From Pluralibacter sp. UBA7423 (lineage in GTDB: Bacteria; Pseudomonadota; Gammaproteobacteria; Enterobacterales; Enterobacteriaceae): a stretch of 64,000 nucleotides of DNA. The stretch spans positions 17,148 to 81,147 of the forward strand of contig DKMD01000037.1 in the NCBI GenBank assembly GCA_002470465.1. Direction: 5' to 3'. The notes beneath the pieces were generated by a model, which ran no database searches, was not told the DNA's origin, and saw only the letters and a list, made by a program, of their open reading frames with translations. The translations under genes were made by a program, and so were the position numbers. This document shows positions 30,787-41,155 of this stretch, piece by piece; positions within the stretch are counted from its first letter, which is position 1; every line of letters starts with the position of its first letter.

Positions 30787-31523
30787 TGCGCCGTCTGTTA
30801 TCCCTTTCGCTTGTTACGCTGTTGCTGATCTCCCCGGCAGCGTTCGCCCAGTTGCCAGGGCTGGTGAGCCAGCCGCTGCCAAACGGCGGCCAGAGCTGGT
30901 CTCTACCGGTGCAGACGCTGGTATTTATCACCTCGCTGACCTTCCTGCCTGCCATTTTACTGATGATGACCAGCTTCACGCGCATCATCATCGTGTTTGG
31001 CCTGTTGCGCAGCGCACTCGGCACCGCCTCCGCACCGCCAAACCAGGTGCTGCTGGGCCTGGCGCTGTTTCTGACGTTTTTCATTATGTCGCCGGTGATC
31101 GACAAGATTTATAACGACGCTTATCAGCCGTTCAGCGAAGACAAAATCACGCTTGAGCAGGCCATTGATAAGGGCTCGCAGCCGCTGCGGGAGTTTATGC
31201 TGCGCCAGACGCGCGAGGCAGATCTTGCGCTGTTCGCCAGGCTTGCCAATACGCCCCCGATTCAGGGCCCGGAGGCCGTGCCGATGCGTATCCTGCTGCC
31301 CGCCTACGTCACCAGCGAGCTGAAAACGGCCTTCCAGATTGGCTTCACCATTTTCATTCCGTTCCTGATTATCGATCTGGTGGTCGCCAGCGTGCTGATG
31401 GCGCTGGGGATGATGATGGTCCCCCCGGCCACCATCGCCCTGCCGTTCAAGCTGATGCTGTTCGTGCTGGTTGACGGCTGGCAGCTGCTGGTCGGTTCGC
31501 TAGCACAAAGTTTCTACAGTTAA
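30786..31523 (+). CDS. fliP: Flagellar export-gate protein FliP
   Basis: 245-residue core of the FliPQR export gate. It has a cleavable signal peptide ([21 protein letters not shown]), then four membrane helices and the conserved [19 protein letters not shown] and [14 protein letters not shown] segments. ATG 30786 couples to fliO; a TTG one codon upstream is not needed. Same length as E. coli. Confidence 0.97.
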   Translation: MRRLLSLSLVTLLLISPAAFAQLPGLVSQPLPNGGQSWSLPVQTLVFITSLTFLPAILLMMTSFTRIIIVFGLLRSALGTASAPPNQVLLGLALFLTFFIMSPVIDKIYNDAYQPFSEDKITLEQAIDKGSQPLREFMLRQTREADLALFARLANTPPIQGPEAVPMRILLPAYVTSELKTAFQIGFTIFIPFLIIDLVVASVLMALGMMMVPPATIALPFKLMLFVLVDGWQLLVGSLAQSFYS

Positions 31524-31534
31524 GGAGTGCCGCG

Positions 31535-31804
31535 ATGACCCCTGAATCGGTAATGATGCTCGGCACTGAAGCGATGAAAGTGGCCCTGGCTCTCGCCGCC
31601 CCACTGCTGCTGGTGGCGCTGGTTACCGGGCTGCTGATCAGTATTTTGCAGGCCGCGACGCAGATTAACGAAATGACCCTGTCGTTCATTCCGAAAATCA
31701 TCGCCGTGTTCGTGGCGATGATCGTGGCCGGTCCGTGGATGCTGAACCTGCTGCTCGACTATGTGCGCACGCTGTTTAATAACCTGCCCTATATCATCGG
31801 GTAA
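31535..31804 (+). CDS. fliQ: Flagellar export-gate protein FliQ
   Basis: 89-residue protein of two membrane helices ([40 protein letters not shown]) that form hairpins around the FliP/FliR gate. AAGGAGTGCCGCG precedes the ATG. Same size as E. coli FliQ. Confidence 0.97.
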   Translation: MTPESVMMLGTEAMKVALALAAPLLLVALVTGLLISILQAATQINEMTLSFIPKIIAVFVAMIVAGPWMLNLLLDYVRTLFNNLPYIIG

Positions 31805-31809
31805 GCGGG

Positions 31810-32604
31810 ATGTTACACGTCTCAAGCGATCAGTGGCTCCACTGGCTTAGCCTCTATTTCTGGCCGCTTTTGCGCGTGCTGGCGCTGATCATGACGGCGC
31901 CGCTCCTGAGTGAAAAATCGGTGCCTAAGCGGGTGAAACTCGGGCTTGGCGTCATCATCACCTTTATCATCGCCCCAACGCTTCCCGCCACTGACGTGAC
32001 GCTGTTTTCCCCCAACGCGCTGTGGCTGGCGCTGCAACAAATCCTGATTGGCATTGCCCTCGGTTTTACCATGCAGTTTGCCTTTGCAGCGGTGCGCTTC
32101 GCGGGTGAAGTGATTGGCCTGCAGATGGGGCTTTCCTTTGCGACTTTCGTTGACCCCGGCAGCCATCTCAGTATGCCGGTGCTGGCCCGCATTATGGATA
32201 TGCTGGCGATGCTGCTGTTTCTGGTGTTTAACGGCCACCTGTGGCTGATCTCCCTGCTGGTTGACACGTTCCATACGCTGCCCATTGGCGGGCACCCGCT
32301 CAACAGCAACGCCTTTATGGCACTGAGCCGGGCGGGAGGGCTCATTTTCCTCAATGGACTGATGCTGGCGCTGCCGATCATCACCCTGCTGTTGACCATC
32401 AACCTGGCGCTGGGAATGCTCAACCGCATGGCGCCGCAGCTTTCAGTGTTTGTTATCGGTTTCCCGATTACGCTCACCGTCGGTATTATTTTGATGGCGG
32501 CATTAATGCCCTTAATTGCTCCTTTCTGTGAGCATTTATTCAGCGAAATATTCGATCTATTAGCAGATATTATCAGTGAGTTACCAAAGATAAGTTCTCC
32601 ATAA
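31810..32604 (+). CDS. fliR: Flagellar export-gate protein FliR
   Basis: 264-residue gate protein (261 in E. coli) with about six membrane helices; conserved [20 protein letters not shown] near the N-terminus. It completes the FliP5Q4R1 gate. Last gene of fliLMNOPQR, five bases after fliQ. flhA and flhB lie elsewhere on the chromosome. Confidence 0.96.
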   Translation: MLHVSSDQWLHWLSLYFWPLLRVLALIMTAPLLSEKSVPKRVKLGLGVIITFIIAPTLPATDVTLFSPNALWLALQQILIGIALGFTMQFAFAAVRFAGEVIGLQMGLSFATFVDPGSHLSMPVLARIMDMLAMLLFLVFNGHLWLISLLVDTFHTLPIGGHPLNSNAFMALSRAGGLIFLNGLMLALPIITLLLTINLALGMLNRMAPQLSVFVIGFPITLTVGIILMAALMPLIAPFCEHLFSEIFDLLADIISELPKISSP

Positions 32605-32621
32605 TATAAAAAGGGTTATCC

Positions 32622-32635
32622 TAAGGATATTCTTA
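32622..32635 (+). promoter_or_regulatory. RcsAB box upstream of rcsA
   Basis: TAAGGATATTCTTA matches the palindromic RcsAB-box core TAAGAATATTCTTA at 13 of 14 positions. It sits 250 bp before the rcsA ATG and 18 bp past the fliR stop. RcsA-RcsB autoactivation of rcsA through such a box is known in E. coli and Klebsiella. A looser match (TAAGATGTTTCCTG) lies at about 32727-32740. Confidence 0.75.
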
Positions 32636-32884
32636 AAACAGACCTGCGAAAACATCTACCAGGATAACTCTGGCGCGGGTTAATTGTTTTTACCCCCCTC
32701 ACAGTTCATAACATTTACTTTACTTTAAGATGTTTCCTGGCAAATTATACGTAACTTTACGGGATAGTTGTGGTCACCCGATTGTCTTACTTGCTCTTTG
32801 CTATGACAGGTATGGCGCGCTCTGACAAATAAAAAACAATCGGGTTATGGGTTAATTATCGTTATGCATTGAGTGAGGGTAACC

Positions 32885-33508
32885 ATGTCAACGATTATTA
32901 TGGATCTGTGCAGTTACACCCGGCTGGGTTTAACCGGGTATTTGACCAGCCGGGGGATAAAGAAGCGTGATATCGGCGACGTCGACAGCATCAGTGAGCT
33001 TGAAGAGGCCTGCGGTGCGCTAAGCCCGTCTGTCGTGTTCATTAATGAAGACTGTTTCATTCACGATCCACAAAACAGTCAGCATATAAAGCAGATCATT
33101 AATCAACACCCCAGGACACTGTTTATCGTCTTTATGGCTATTGCCAATATTCATTTCGATGAATATTTGCTGGTCAGAGATAATTTGCTGATCAGTTCGA
33201 AATCGATTAAGCCAGAATCCCTGGACGGTATTCTTGCCGATTATCTGCAAAAAATCGGCGAGGATGTTAGTAAGATTAAAATCCCAACATTATCATTAAG
33301 CCGGACTGAATCCAGCATGCTGAAAATGTGGATGTCGGGCCAGGGTACGATTCAAATATCCGACCAGATGAATATTAAGGCTAAAACGGTATCATCACAT
33401 AAAGGTAATATTAAAAAGAAAATAAAAACCCACAATAAGCAGGTTATTTATCATGTTGTCCGATTGACAGATAACGTGACCAGCGGGATCTACGTCAATA
33501 TGCGATGA
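32885..33508 (+). CDS. rcsA: Colanic acid capsule activator RcsA
   Basis: 207-residue LuxR-family co-regulator that joins RcsB to activate capsule genes and itself, and to repress flhDC. The C-terminal helix-turn-helix is clear ([21 protein letters not shown], then [20 protein letters not shown]). The N-terminus lacks phosphorylation-site acids, as is usual for RcsA. ATG 32885 gives the E. coli length; four upstream codons are open. The lower GC content is normal for rcsA. Its expression is controlled by H-NS, Lon and, in E. coli, DsrA RNA. Confidence 0.96.
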   Translation: MSTIIMDLCSYTRLGLTGYLTSRGIKKRDIGDVDSISELEEACGALSPSVVFINEDCFIHDPQNSQHIKQIINQHPRTLFIVFMAIANIHFDEYLLVRDNLLISSKSIKPESLDGILADYLQKIGEDVSKIKIPTLSLSRTESSMLKMWMSGQGTIQISDQMNIKAKTVSSHKGNIKKKIKTHNKQVIYHVVRLTDNVTSGIYVNMR

Positions 33509-33513
33509 ATAAA

Positions 33514-33540
33514 AGTGCAGACGATTCCGTCTGCGCTATT
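33514..33540 (+). terminator. Probable rcsA terminator
   Basis: Stem GCAGACG / CGTCTGC with a four-base loop and the weak T-rich tail GCTATTTC, six bases after the rcsA stop. Confidence 0.6.
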
Positions 33541-33545
33541 TCATT

Positions 33546-33606
33546 GCCCGGCCTACAAAACCAGCTTGCCTCGCAGGCTGGCGTAAGGCGTAGCCGCCAC
33601 CCGGCA
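33546..33606. repeat. REP-like element after rcsA
   Basis: Palindromic GC-rich unit with GCCCGGCCTAC, CCAGCTTGCC / GGCTGGC arms and the common tail AAGGCGTAGCCGCCACCCGGC, the same family as the elements after tyrP and amyA. Confidence 0.7.
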
Positions 33607-33644
33607 AGTGTTTACTGCACATCCCTGCCCCGGCAGAAAGACGC

Positions 33645-33926
<282 letters not shown>

Positions 33927-33964
33927 CTATACTTAAGGGTGGGTTACTGGATGAGGAGCCTTGA

Positions 33965-34192
33965 ATGAAAACTGTCAAAGAGTATAGCGAGACGGCCAAA
34001 CGCGAGGTCAATGTGGACGTCGACGCCTTGCTGGACGCTATCAATGAAATCAGCGAGAGCGAGGTCCATCGCGCCGGTGATTCTCCGCATCACGTCAGCA
34101 TCAACGGGCGTGATTACCATACGTGGCGAGAGCTGGCCGAGGCCTTTGAGCTTGATATTCACGACTTCAGCATTACTGAAGTGAACCGCTGA
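33965..34192 (+). CDS. yodD: YodD family stress protein
   Basis: 75-residue protein the same length as E. coli YodD, with INEISESEVHR and YHTWRELAEAFELDIHDFS. E. coli yodD is induced by peroxide and acid stress; its biochemistry is unknown. GAGGAGCCTTGA precedes the ATG. It points toward the convergent small RNA gene dsrA. Confidence 0.9.
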   Translation: MKTVKEYSETAKREVNVDVDALLDAINEISESEVHRAGDSPHHVSINGRDYHTWRELAEAFELDIHDFSITEVNR

Positions 34193-34201
34193 TCGCAATA
34201 A

Positions 34202-34289
34202 AAAAAACCCGGCCATGGCATGGCCGGGTGGAAACAAGCTTTCGCAAGAAGCACTTGAAAATTCGTTACACCAGGAAATCCGATGCGGG
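34202..34289 (-). ncRNA. dsrA: DsrA small regulatory RNA
   Basis: On the minus strand the region from about 34289 reads ATCGGATTTCCTGGTGTAAC then GAATTTTCAAGTGCTTCTTG, the rpoS/hns-pairing stem-loops of E. coli DsrA with few changes. A terminator stem, ACCCGGCCAT / ATGGCCGGGT plus seven T, follows. The length, about 88 nt, matches E. coli DsrA (87). DsrA with Hfq raises RpoS translation and lowers H-NS. The terminator stem sequence differs completely from E. coli while the pairing parts are kept. Confidence 0.93.
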
Positions 34290-34293
34290 GAAA

Positions 34294-34322
34294 ACATTAT
34301 CCTCAATTTTTCCATCAGACAA
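34294..34322 (-). promoter_or_regulatory. dsrA promoter
   Basis: On the minus strand TTGTCT (34317-34322), a 17-bp spacer and TAATGT (34294-34299). The predicted start at about 34287 agrees with the 5' end of the RNA inferred by homology. Confidence 0.8.
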
Positions 34323-34391
34323 GCACCATTCATAAATAATGTGAATGTCTTTAAGATTTTTCCCGCATGAATTTATGTTTAAGGAGCGCGA

Positions 34392-35207
34392 ATGCCCACC
34401 CTGCAACAGCCGCTGATCCTCTTTACCGACGTCGAAGGTACTCTGCTTGATATCCATACTCAGGAATGGCAGCCCGCCAGCGACTGGCTACTGCGCCTTA
34501 AACAGCAGCAAATCCCCGTTATACTGTGCAGCAGCAAAACGGCGGCTGAGATGATGCTGCTGCAAAAAGAGCTGGGACTGGAAGCGCTGCCGCTGATTGC
34601 TGAGAACGGTGCGGTTATTCATCTGGCAGATGAATGGCAGGACGATGAGGCGTTTCCTCGCCTGATCAGCGGATCGCCGCACGAAGAGATCCGGCATGTG
34701 CTAAACCAGCTTCGCGACAGCGACGGATATAAGTTCACCACGTTCTCTGACGTCAGCGAACCAACCATCGTCGACTGGACAGGAATGACGCCCCGGCATG
34801 CGGCGCTGGCGAAGCTGCATGAGGCTTCAGAAACGCTTATCTGGCGGGACAGTGATGAAAAGATGCTGGAATTCAGCGCCGCGCTTGCCTCACTTGGTCT
34901 GCAATTTGTGCAGGGTGCCCGCTTCTGGCACGTACTGGATGAACGCGGTGGCAAAGCGCAGGCGGTAAACTGGCTGCTGCACCGCTATCAGCAGCGGGAA
35001 GGCTTTCGGCGGACGTCGATAGGCCTTGGCGACGGACCCAACGACGCATCGCTGCTTGATACCACCGATTATGCCGTGGTCGTCAAAGGGTTGAACCGCG
35101 ACGGTGTCAGGCTCTCCCGCGATACGCCAGAGCGCGTCTATCATACCAGGGAAAGCGGGCCTGCGGGCTGGCGCGAAGGGCTGGACTACTGGCTAGCACC
35201 ACCCTGA
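34392..35207 (+). CDS. yedP: Mannosyl-3-phosphoglycerate phosphatase family protein (YedP)
   Basis: 271-residue HAD-superfamily phosphatase. Motif I FTDVEGT(L) is at about 11-18, motif II at CSSK, and motif III/IV at [12 protein letters not shown] near 213. It is the MpgP/YedP type with a C2B cap. The E. coli protein acts on phosphorylated sugars in vitro; the true substrate in enterics, which lack the synthase, is unclear. Its last 22 bases overlap the end of dgcQ on the other strand. Confidence 0.88.
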   Translation: MPTLQQPLILFTDVEGTLLDIHTQEWQPASDWLLRLKQQQIPVILCSSKTAAEMMLLQKELGLEALPLIAENGAVIHLADEWQDDEAFPRLISGSPHEEIRHVLNQLRDSDGYKFTTFSDVSEPTIVDWTGMTPRHAALAKLHEASETLIWRDSDEKMLEFSAALASLGLQFVQGARFWHVLDERGGKAQAVNWLLHRYQQREGFRRTSIGLGDGPNDASLLDTTDYAVVVKGLNRDGVRLSRDTPERVYHTRESGPAGWREGLDYWLAPP

Positions 35208-36886
35208 CAGCACACCTGGTTACGCCCGTTCTGCTTGGCCAGATAGAGCCTGCCATCGGCAACGGACTGCAAATGCTCAATATCATAGATCCCTTTTTCA
35301 TCACTGCTGCTGACGCCAAACGAGGCGCTGATGCGAAGCGTAGTGCCTTTGCCGATGAGCATTTCCCGGTTGTTAATTTTGGCGCGGATGCGTTCGGCCA
35401 TCGCGCAGGCATCTTTCCGGGAAGCACCCGGCATGACCAGGCAGAACTCTTCTCCGCCAACGCGCCCGGCTAAATCGTCCTTGCGGATCTGCGAGGCAAT
35501 CGTGCTGGAGACATGGCTCAGCACACGATCGCCAGCCTGGTGACCAAACCGGTCATTGATGCCCTTAAAGTAATCCAGGTCAAGCTGAATCACCGACAGC
35601 GACTCGCCGTGCAGCTCACACTCGCGCGCTGCTTTAGCGGCCAGGTCAAACAGCGTGCTGCGGTTGTACAGGCGCGTCAGTCCGTCATGCCACGCCTGCC
35701 ATTGTAGCGAGCTTTGCAAAGTACTCATGTTGCGGACCATACGACGAATCACAACCCAGGAGATGATGAGCATGGTGGTAAACAGCGCCCAGACCAGGCT
35801 CAACGCCACGGAAATAGTGCCGAAATCGCCCCGAATGCCCTCATTCAGAGGGTGAATACGCACCAGCACGCCGTCAAAGTTGCGCATTTTTTCCCAGTTA
35901 ACGTAACGTGTCGCAAAGCGCATGCCGCCGTGGTTGTCATACTCAAGCGCCCTTGCGAGTTGGGCTTTTTCACTATTACTCAGCGGCTGTGGCGTGGCTT
36001 CAACGGAGAGGGAGCTGGCAAGCAAGTTCATTTGCCGATCGTAAAGACGGTATTCGCCTTCCTTTTCACCCTGCATAGCTGTCGACAGCAGGTGCTTCAT
36101 CTGTGCGAGAGAGAAATCAATCGCCAGCACGCCATGCCAGTAATGCTGATAATCCACCGGGAGCGAGACGGCAATCCGGCGTTTCGGCCCTTCCGGCGTA
36201 TCCAGCATCCAGCTCACCCAGCGAATGCCGCGATTTGGATTAGTGCGCTCAGACTGATCGACAAACCAGGGGCTGGTCACCAGCGCGTAATACTGCCCAA
36301 CGACGTCATTGCTGAGCATCGTCGGATTGCTGGCGATAAAAAAACCCGCGCGGGAAACGTAGAGCATCTGCTGCGAGTCGCCTTTAAGCGTGGTGGACAG
36401 CCTCAGCAGGTAACCCACCTCCAGCGTGGCGGTCAGTTCGTTGCCGAGCAGCAAACTGTCGCGAGAAAGAATGGTGGTATCGTCGACAAACGCATCGGAG
36501 ACGCCGTGCACCGGCAACGTGCGCTGGTTGTCGAGCAGAATGGACCACTGATGCTGCGTGCGCTTGCGCTCAAACTCTTCGCCTGCATTATGCAGCACGT
36601 CGAACGCCAGCGGCCTTTCAAGCGCCGCCTGCATCCCGTTGCGGTAAAATATCAGCCGCTCAATGCTGACCTGCAGCTGATTGTTAAACTCGTGGGTCAC
36701 GTTCTCCAGCGAGTTGCGCTGGCTGGAGATGTAGGCATCTTCAAGGACGACCACTTCACGCCAGGTAAGCAGGGTTGAAAACAGCAGGACGACACAAAAA
36801 CAGACGTTAACCACCCGGTCCGGGCTGGAACGATGGCTGAGTCTCTTTAGCCAGCGCGGATTTTCCACTCGTGATAGGTGGGGCAC
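35186..36886 (-). CDS. dgcQ: Diguanylate cyclase DgcQ (YedQ)
   Basis: 566-residue inner-membrane enzyme making cyclic-di-GMP. Membrane helices at about 25-43 and 360-380 flank a periplasmic CHASE7-like sensor. The cytoplasmic GGDEF domain has the active motif GGEEF and, five residues before it, an RKDD product-inhibition site (RxxD). Matches E. coli DgcQ (564), which is linked to cellulose control. Lying within 4 kb of the flagellar genes and rcsA, it belongs to the motility/biofilm set. Confidence 0.95.
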   Translation of the reverse strand: MPHLSRVENPRWLKRLSHRSSPDRVVNVCFCVVLLFSTLLTWREVVVLEDAYISSQRNSLENVTHEFNNQLQVSIERLIFYRNGMQAALERPLAFDVLHNAGEEFERKRTQHQWSILLDNQRTLPVHGVSDAFVDDTTILSRDSLLLGNELTATLEVGYLLRLSTTLKGDSQQMLYVSRAGFFIASNPTMLSNDVVGQYYALVTSPWFVDQSERTNPNRGIRWVSWMLDTPEGPKRRIAVSLPVDYQHYWHGVLAIDFSLAQMKHLLSTAMQGEKEGEYRLYDRQMNLLASSLSVEATPQPLSNSEKAQLARALEYDNHGGMRFATRYVNWEKMRNFDGVLVRIHPLNEGIRGDFGTISVALSLVWALFTTMLIISWVVIRRMVRNMSTLQSSLQWQAWHDGLTRLYNRSTLFDLAAKAARECELHGESLSVIQLDLDYFKGINDRFGHQAGDRVLSHVSSTIASQIRKDDLAGRVGGEEFCLVMPGASRKDACAMAERIRAKINNREMLIGKGTTLRISASFGVSSSDEKGIYDIEHLQSVADGRLYLAKQNGRNQVCCQGGASQ

Positions 36887-36928
36887 ACAAACTCCCTGAA
36901 CATGATCTGGGGCGATGACTACAGTTAA

Positions 36929-36955
36929 AACGCCCGGCTAAGAATACCGGGCGTT
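36929..36955 (-). terminator. Terminator after yodC
   Basis: Arms AACGCCCGG / CCGGGCGTT with a nine-base loop; on the minus strand it is followed by TTTTAACTG, five bases beyond the yodC stop. Confidence 0.75.
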
Positions 36956-36959
36956 GTCA

Positions 36960-37139
36960 CTATGCTTCGTTTTGGGCTCGCCCGTCTCCCGGCATGAGTT
37001 CGTCTTCACGGAATGCTTCCCGCTTTACGCCAAACCCATCATACCAACGGCATTCGACCATGCCACTGGCGTACCCGGTGACGACCATACGCGGCCCGCC
37101 ACTTTTTGGCTTAACTTCATCACTGACCAAAAAGACCAT
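36960..37139 (-). CDS. yodC: DUF2158 family protein YodC
   Basis: A 59-residue gene found by reading the minus strand: MVFLVSDEVKPKSGG, then RMVVTGYASGMVECRWYDG, GVKREAFREDEL and a stop at 36960. This is E. coli YodC (60 residues, DUF2158), a small beta-barrel-like protein of unknown function. ATG 37139 follows GGAGG by six bases. The larger plus-strand frames over the same DNA are shadows. Confidence 0.9.
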   Translation of the reverse strand: MVFLVSDEVKPKSGGPRMVVTGYASGMVECRWYDGFGVKREAFREDELMPGDGRAQNEA

Positions 37140-37216
37140 AACTGCCTCCGGTATCAGAGTGAAACTGTTTCACGATAGCCGAAAATAGTCAGGTTTGCGT
37201 AGTCGCTGAAAAACTT

Positions 37217-38125
37217 TTACGTTGCCGAACGCAGCCGCGAGATAAGGTTCACGCCAGCCAGCACAACGGCGCCCACCACGAAACCAAACAGCAGATTGAA
37301 CAGCGTTGGTGAAAGCATGCCAACGATCCCGCCCTGCCCCGCGGCAAAAGCTTCAACCGCGTGATGTAGCGGCGCGATACCGTGCACCACAATGCCACCA
37401 CCCACTAAAAACATTGCCAGCGTTCCCACCACGGAAAGCACCTTCATCAGCCACGGCGCCACAAACAGCAGGAATTTGCCAACCGCCTGAGAAAGTGCGC
37501 CGCGCTTCTCCACCAGCCAGTAGCCCATGTCGTCAAGCTTCACGATCACACCGACCAGACCGTAAACGCCGATGGTCACGAGAACAGCAATGCCAGAGAG
37601 GATCAGAATCTGATTAAGCAGCGGCGCGTCAGCCACGATCCCGAGGGTGATCGCCACAATTTCTGCCGACAGAATAAAATCGGTGCGTACCGCGCCTTTT
37701 ACTTTGTCGCGCTCGAACGCCTGCGGGTCCTGATTCGCAATAGCTTCCAGACGCTGCTGGCGCGCCTTTGGATCTTCTTTATGCTTGCGTGAGTGTAGCG
37801 TATGCAGCACTTTCTCCACGCCCTCAAAGCAGAGGAATGCGCCACCCAGCATTAACAACGGTGTGATAGCCCAGGGCAAAAACGCACTGATGAGCAGCGC
37901 CAGCGGCACCAGGATCACTTTGTTAATAAACGACCCTTTCGCCACGCTCCATACCACGGGCAGCTCGCGGTTGGCCCGCACGCCCGTGACCTGCTGTGCG
38001 TTTAGCGACAAATCATCCCCGAGCACGCCAGCGGTTTTCTTCGCCGCCAGCTTACCCATCATGGAAATATCATCCAGCAGCGTGGCAATATCATCCAGTA
38101 ACGTTAAAAGACTGCTTCCGGCCAA
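37217..38125 (-). CDS. yedI: DUF808 inner-membrane protein YedI
   Basis: 302-residue protein with about six membrane helices, matching E. coli YedI (305): [20 protein letters not shown] at the start, [19 protein letters not shown] in the middle. Function unknown. The start is the rare codon TTG at 38125, preceded by AGGAG at seven bases; no ATG or GTG lies at the conserved position. The frame is open 23 codons further upstream without similarity. Confidence 0.88.
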   Translation of the reverse strand: MAGSSLLTLLDDIATLLDDISMMGKLAAKKTAGVLGDDLSLNAQQVTGVRANRELPVVWSVAKGSFINKVILVPLALLISAFLPWAITPLLMLGGAFLCFEGVEKVLHTLHSRKHKEDPKARQQRLEAIANQDPQAFERDKVKGAVRTDFILSAEIVAITLGIVADAPLLNQILILSGIAVLVTIGVYGLVGVIVKLDDMGYWLVEKRGALSQAVGKFLLFVAPWLMKVLSVVGTLAMFLVGGGIVVHGIAPLHHAVEAFAAGQGGIVGMLSPTLFNLLFGFVVGAVVLAGVNLISRLRSAT

Positions 38126-38312
38126 AAGGGACTCCTGTGTTTTGTTGTTATTTCTGAGTCTTATAGTATGAAGCAAAAGTCCTTTCCCGCCCATTGGCTC
38201 ACGCTGTCAATCAAAAAGAGTTCGTCTGGTGCCAATTAAAGCGCTCGCCAGAAGGATAGTTTTCCCGTTAACTATACGCGCCCTTCTTAATTCTCTGTCG
38301 CCGTGAGGACTC

Positions 38313-39224
38313 ATGCAGGTCAGACATCTTTTACCGCTCATCGGAGCGCTTTTCGCCCTCTATATCATCTGGGGATCGACCTATTTTGCCATCAGCATTG
38401 GCGTAGAGAGCTGGCCGCCGATGATGATGGCCGGCGTGCGCTTCCTTTCTGCGGGCGTGCTGCTGATGGGCTACCTGCTATTGACCGGGCATAAGCTGCC
38501 AGCCCGCCGTCCCTTGCTGAACGCCGCCCTGATTGGCGTACTGCTGCTGGCGATTGGCAACGGTTTTGTCACTATCGCTGAACATCAGCGCGTTGCCTCC
38601 GGCATTGCCGCCGTCGTGGTGGCGACCGTACCGCTTTTTGCCCTGTGCTTCAGCCGCCTGTTTGGCATCACCACCCGCAAGCTTGAGTGGCTCGGCGTGG
38701 CGATTGGGCTTGCGGGGATTGTGCTACTGAACAGCGGCGGCAACCTCAGCGGCAATCCGTGGGGGGCAGTGCTGATTCTGATAGGCTCTCTGAGCTGGGC
38801 GTTTGGCTCGGTTTACGGCTCGCGTATTGAATTGCCAACCGGGATGATGGCGGGTGCGATTGAAATGTTAGCGGCAGGCATCGTGCTGATGTGCGGCTCG
38901 TGGCTGACCGGGGAAAAGTTGACGCAGATGCCGACGCTCTCCGGCTTCCTGGCGGTGGGCTATCTGGCTGTTTTTGGTTCACTGATTGCCATTAACGCCT
39001 ACATGTATCTGATTCGCAATGTTTCACCGGCAGTGGCCACCAGCTATGCCTACGTCAACCCGGTGGTTGCGGTGCTGCTCGGCACCAGCTTCGGCGGAGA
39101 GTCGCTTTCTTCTGTTGAATGGCTGGCGCTGGGGATAATCATCTTCGCCGTGGTGCTCGTCACGCTCGGCAAAACGCTGTTCCCGGTAAGGGCTACCGTG
39201 AAGTCGTGCGAGGCGGAGAAGTAA
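38313..39224 (+). CDS. yedA: EamA/DMT-family transporter YedA
   Basis: 303-residue inner-membrane exporter-like protein with ten predicted helices in two EamA repeats (LFALYIIWGSTYFAISIG, then NPWGAVLILIGSLSWAFGSVYGS split). It matches E. coli YedA, whose substrate is not known. The last 32 bases overlap the end of vsr on the opposite strand. Confidence 0.92.
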   Translation: MQVRHLLPLIGALFALYIIWGSTYFAISIGVESWPPMMMAGVRFLSAGVLLMGYLLLTGHKLPARRPLLNAALIGVLLLAIGNGFVTIAEHQRVASGIAAVVVATVPLFALCFSRLFGITTRKLEWLGVAIGLAGIVLLNSGGNLSGNPWGAVLILIGSLSWAFGSVYGSRIELPTGMMAGAIEMLAAGIVLMCGSWLTGEKLTQMPTLSGFLAVGYLAVFGSLIAINAYMYLIRNVSPAVATSYAYVNPVVAVLLGTSFGGESLSSVEWLALGIIIFAVVLVTLGKTLFPVRATVKSCEAEK

Positions 39225-39693
39225 CGGACAGCGGCGCAATGCCCTGAGTGTCGATCTGCGCGCTGTCGGTGCCGGCGCAGATCCACTCCTCCAGCCGCTC
39301 CCTGAGCGCCACATCGCTGAGCTTTTGTTTCCCCCGCAGAGCGCATTCCCAGACGACCATCACCCGCCAGCCCTGCGCTTCCAGCTGTGCAATATCCCGC
39401 GCGTCGCGTTCAACATTTTTACCAATTTTGTTCAGCCAGAATGCCGTGCGGGTTTCGGGCACTTTAAATAAATAGCAGTCGTGATGATGCCAGAAACAGC
39501 CGTGAGTAAAGAGGATGCAGCGGTACGCCTCCAGCACAAAATCAGGTTTTCCCGGCAGCGTGGCATCCTGCACGGTGAAAGGAAAACCTGCGTCATTCAG
39601 TAATGTGGCGAGACGTTTTTCAATAGCGGTATTCTGCGTGCCGATAGCACGCATATTTTTACTGCGCGTGGCCGGACTATGAACGTCCGCCAT
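39193..39693 (-). CDS. vsr: Very short patch repair endonuclease Vsr
   Basis: 166-residue nuclease that nicks beside T in T:G mismatches left by deamination of Dcm-methylated cytosine. Conserved [20 protein letters not shown], catalytic Asp in [12 protein letters not shown] and [11 protein letters not shown], which binds zinc and metal. ATG 39693 is the E. coli start and overlaps dcm by 17 bases; an ATG four codons earlier is possible. The C-terminus is about ten residues longer than E. coli because it runs on into the antisense end of yedA. Confidence 0.95.
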   Translation of the reverse strand: MADVHSPATRSKNMRAIGTQNTAIEKRLATLLNDAGFPFTVQDATLPGKPDFVLEAYRCILFTHGCFWHHHDCYLFKVPETRTAFWLNKIGKNVERDARDIAQLEAQGWRVMVVWECALRGKQKLSDVALRERLEEWICAGTDSAQIDTQGIAPLSVTSPPRTTSR

Positions 39694-41098
39694 CGGCTTT
39701 TTCATTAGTGCGGCATGCCACCGCCTGGAGAATACGGGACTTCAGCAGCTTCGCGACGGCCGCAAAGGCCGGAACCACTACGGAGTTGCCGAACTGACGG
39801 TAGGCCTGGGTGTCTGACACCGGAATCCGGAACTGATAGCCCTGCGGCGATTCGAAGCCCATCAGTCTTGCGCATTCGCGAGGGGTTAAGCGGCGCGGGC
39901 GGCGCTGCTGATTCTGCGGATCGTCAAAGTCTTTCTCACCGAGCGCTTTGTCCCAGCCGCGATCGACCAGGATCTCCGCGCCGTCTTTGTAATAGCGGGC
40001 AGAGAGCGTTCGCGCCACGCTACTGGCCCGTGTCGGGTCAACCAGCCCATAGCCAAAGCCGTTGCCGCGTGCCTGATGTTTTTTGGCGTAGCGGTAGAGA
40101 TACTTCCACAGCACCGGCGTCAGAATAAATTTCGCATCGACGCCAGGCTCCAGCAGTTCGCCGAACGTCGGGCGACGCTCAGGATAAAGCGCAGGCAGAT
40201 CGCGCAGGGTAAAGCCCTGCTGAAGATTCAGATCGCGGCGGAACCCCACCAGCACGATACGTTCCCGGTGCTGGGGCAGGAAGTGCTGTCCGTCGATGAT
40301 TTTTGGATCGTCCGCGCCCATCTCCGCGGAGTCGGCAATGTCGTAGCCGAGTGCGTCCAGCGTCTGCATGATGATGCGGAAGGTTTTCCCGCCGTCGTGG
40401 CTTTTCAGGTTCTTGACGTTTTCCAGCACGAATATGGCCGGGCGACAGGCGTCAATGATGCGCGCCACGTCGAAAAACAGCGTGCCCTGCGTATCACAGG
40501 CAAAGCCATGCGCGCGGCCCAGCGCATTTTTCTTCGACACGCCAGCCAACGAAAACGGCTGACACGGGAAGCCCGCGAGCAGCACGTCATGCTGAGGGAT
40601 GATAGTGCGAATATGCGTAGCAGCCTCGCCGTCGCTGACGTCCGGTTTATTGCTGAGGGTCACATCGCGAATATCTTCATTAAACTGATGTTCTACCGGA
40701 TCGCAGTACCAGTTGGCTTTGTAGGTCCGAACCGCGTGCTTGTTCCATTCGCTGGTAAAAACGCACTTTCCGCCGATGGCTTCAAAACCATGGCGGATGC
40801 CACCTATTCCGGCAAAGAGATCGATAAAGCGAAACTGCTCCGGCTGGCCTGACGGCTGAGGTAAGAGTGCCGCAAGCCTTGCAAACTCACGCTCGCCCAG
40901 ACGACGGTTGATTTTCCCGTTCTCCGCGGCGCGTTTGAGAATAGCCGGGCTCCAGTGCTGTTCGCCAACGGCGTTGAGCGTGGCAACCAGCGTCTTCACG
41001 TCGTAAATGGTGAGCAGTTGGGTAACTAAAGCCTGTGCGTCTGGCCCGGAAAATTCCGCGTCCTGCGCTGGGAGAGTGCGAGTAAGTATGTGCTGCAT
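39677..41098 (-). CDS. dcm: DNA-cytosine methyltransferase Dcm
   Basis: 473-residue C5-cytosine methyltransferase. Motifs: [21 protein letters not shown] (91-110), [13 protein letters not shown] with the catalytic Cys, [37 protein letters not shown] near the end. In E. coli it makes CCWGG methylation; the target-recognition region here is similar enough to expect the same site. Overlaps and precedes vsr, the repair partner for its mutagenic product. Confidence 0.96.
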   Translation of the reverse strand: MQHILTRTLPAQDAEFSGPDAQALVTQLLTIYDVKTLVATLNAVGEQHWSPAILKRAAENGKINRRLGEREFARLAALLPQPSGQPEQFRFIDLFAGIGGIRHGFEAIGGKCVFTSEWNKHAVRTYKANWYCDPVEHQFNEDIRDVTLSNKPDVSDGEAATHIRTIIPQHDVLLAGFPCQPFSLAGVSKKNALGRAHGFACDTQGTLFFDVARIIDACRPAIFVLENVKNLKSHDGGKTFRIIMQTLDALGYDIADSAEMGADDPKIIDGQHFLPQHRERIVLVGFRRDLNLQQGFTLRDLPALYPERRPTFGELLEPGVDAKFILTPVLWKYLYRYAKKHQARGNGFGYGLVDPTRASSVARTLSARYYKDGAEILVDRGWDKALGEKDFDDPQNQQRRPRRLTPRECARLMGFESPQGYQFRIPVSDTQAYRQFGNSVVVPAFAAVAKLLKSRILQAVACRTNEKADGGRS

Positions 41099-41155
41099 AT
41101 CAGTAACCGGGGCAGACTATTTTCTCTGAGAGTAACACAGTTTCCCGATCCCGGC

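Noticed and set aside
35714-36778. 354-codon plus-strand frame opposite dgcQ
   Set aside because: Antisense of a well-supported diguanylate cyclase gene with intact GGEEF; no start site or homologue.
36954-37188. Plus-strand frames of 64-74 codons
   Set aside because: They overlie yodC, whose 59 codons on the minus strand match a known family and have a good ribosome site.
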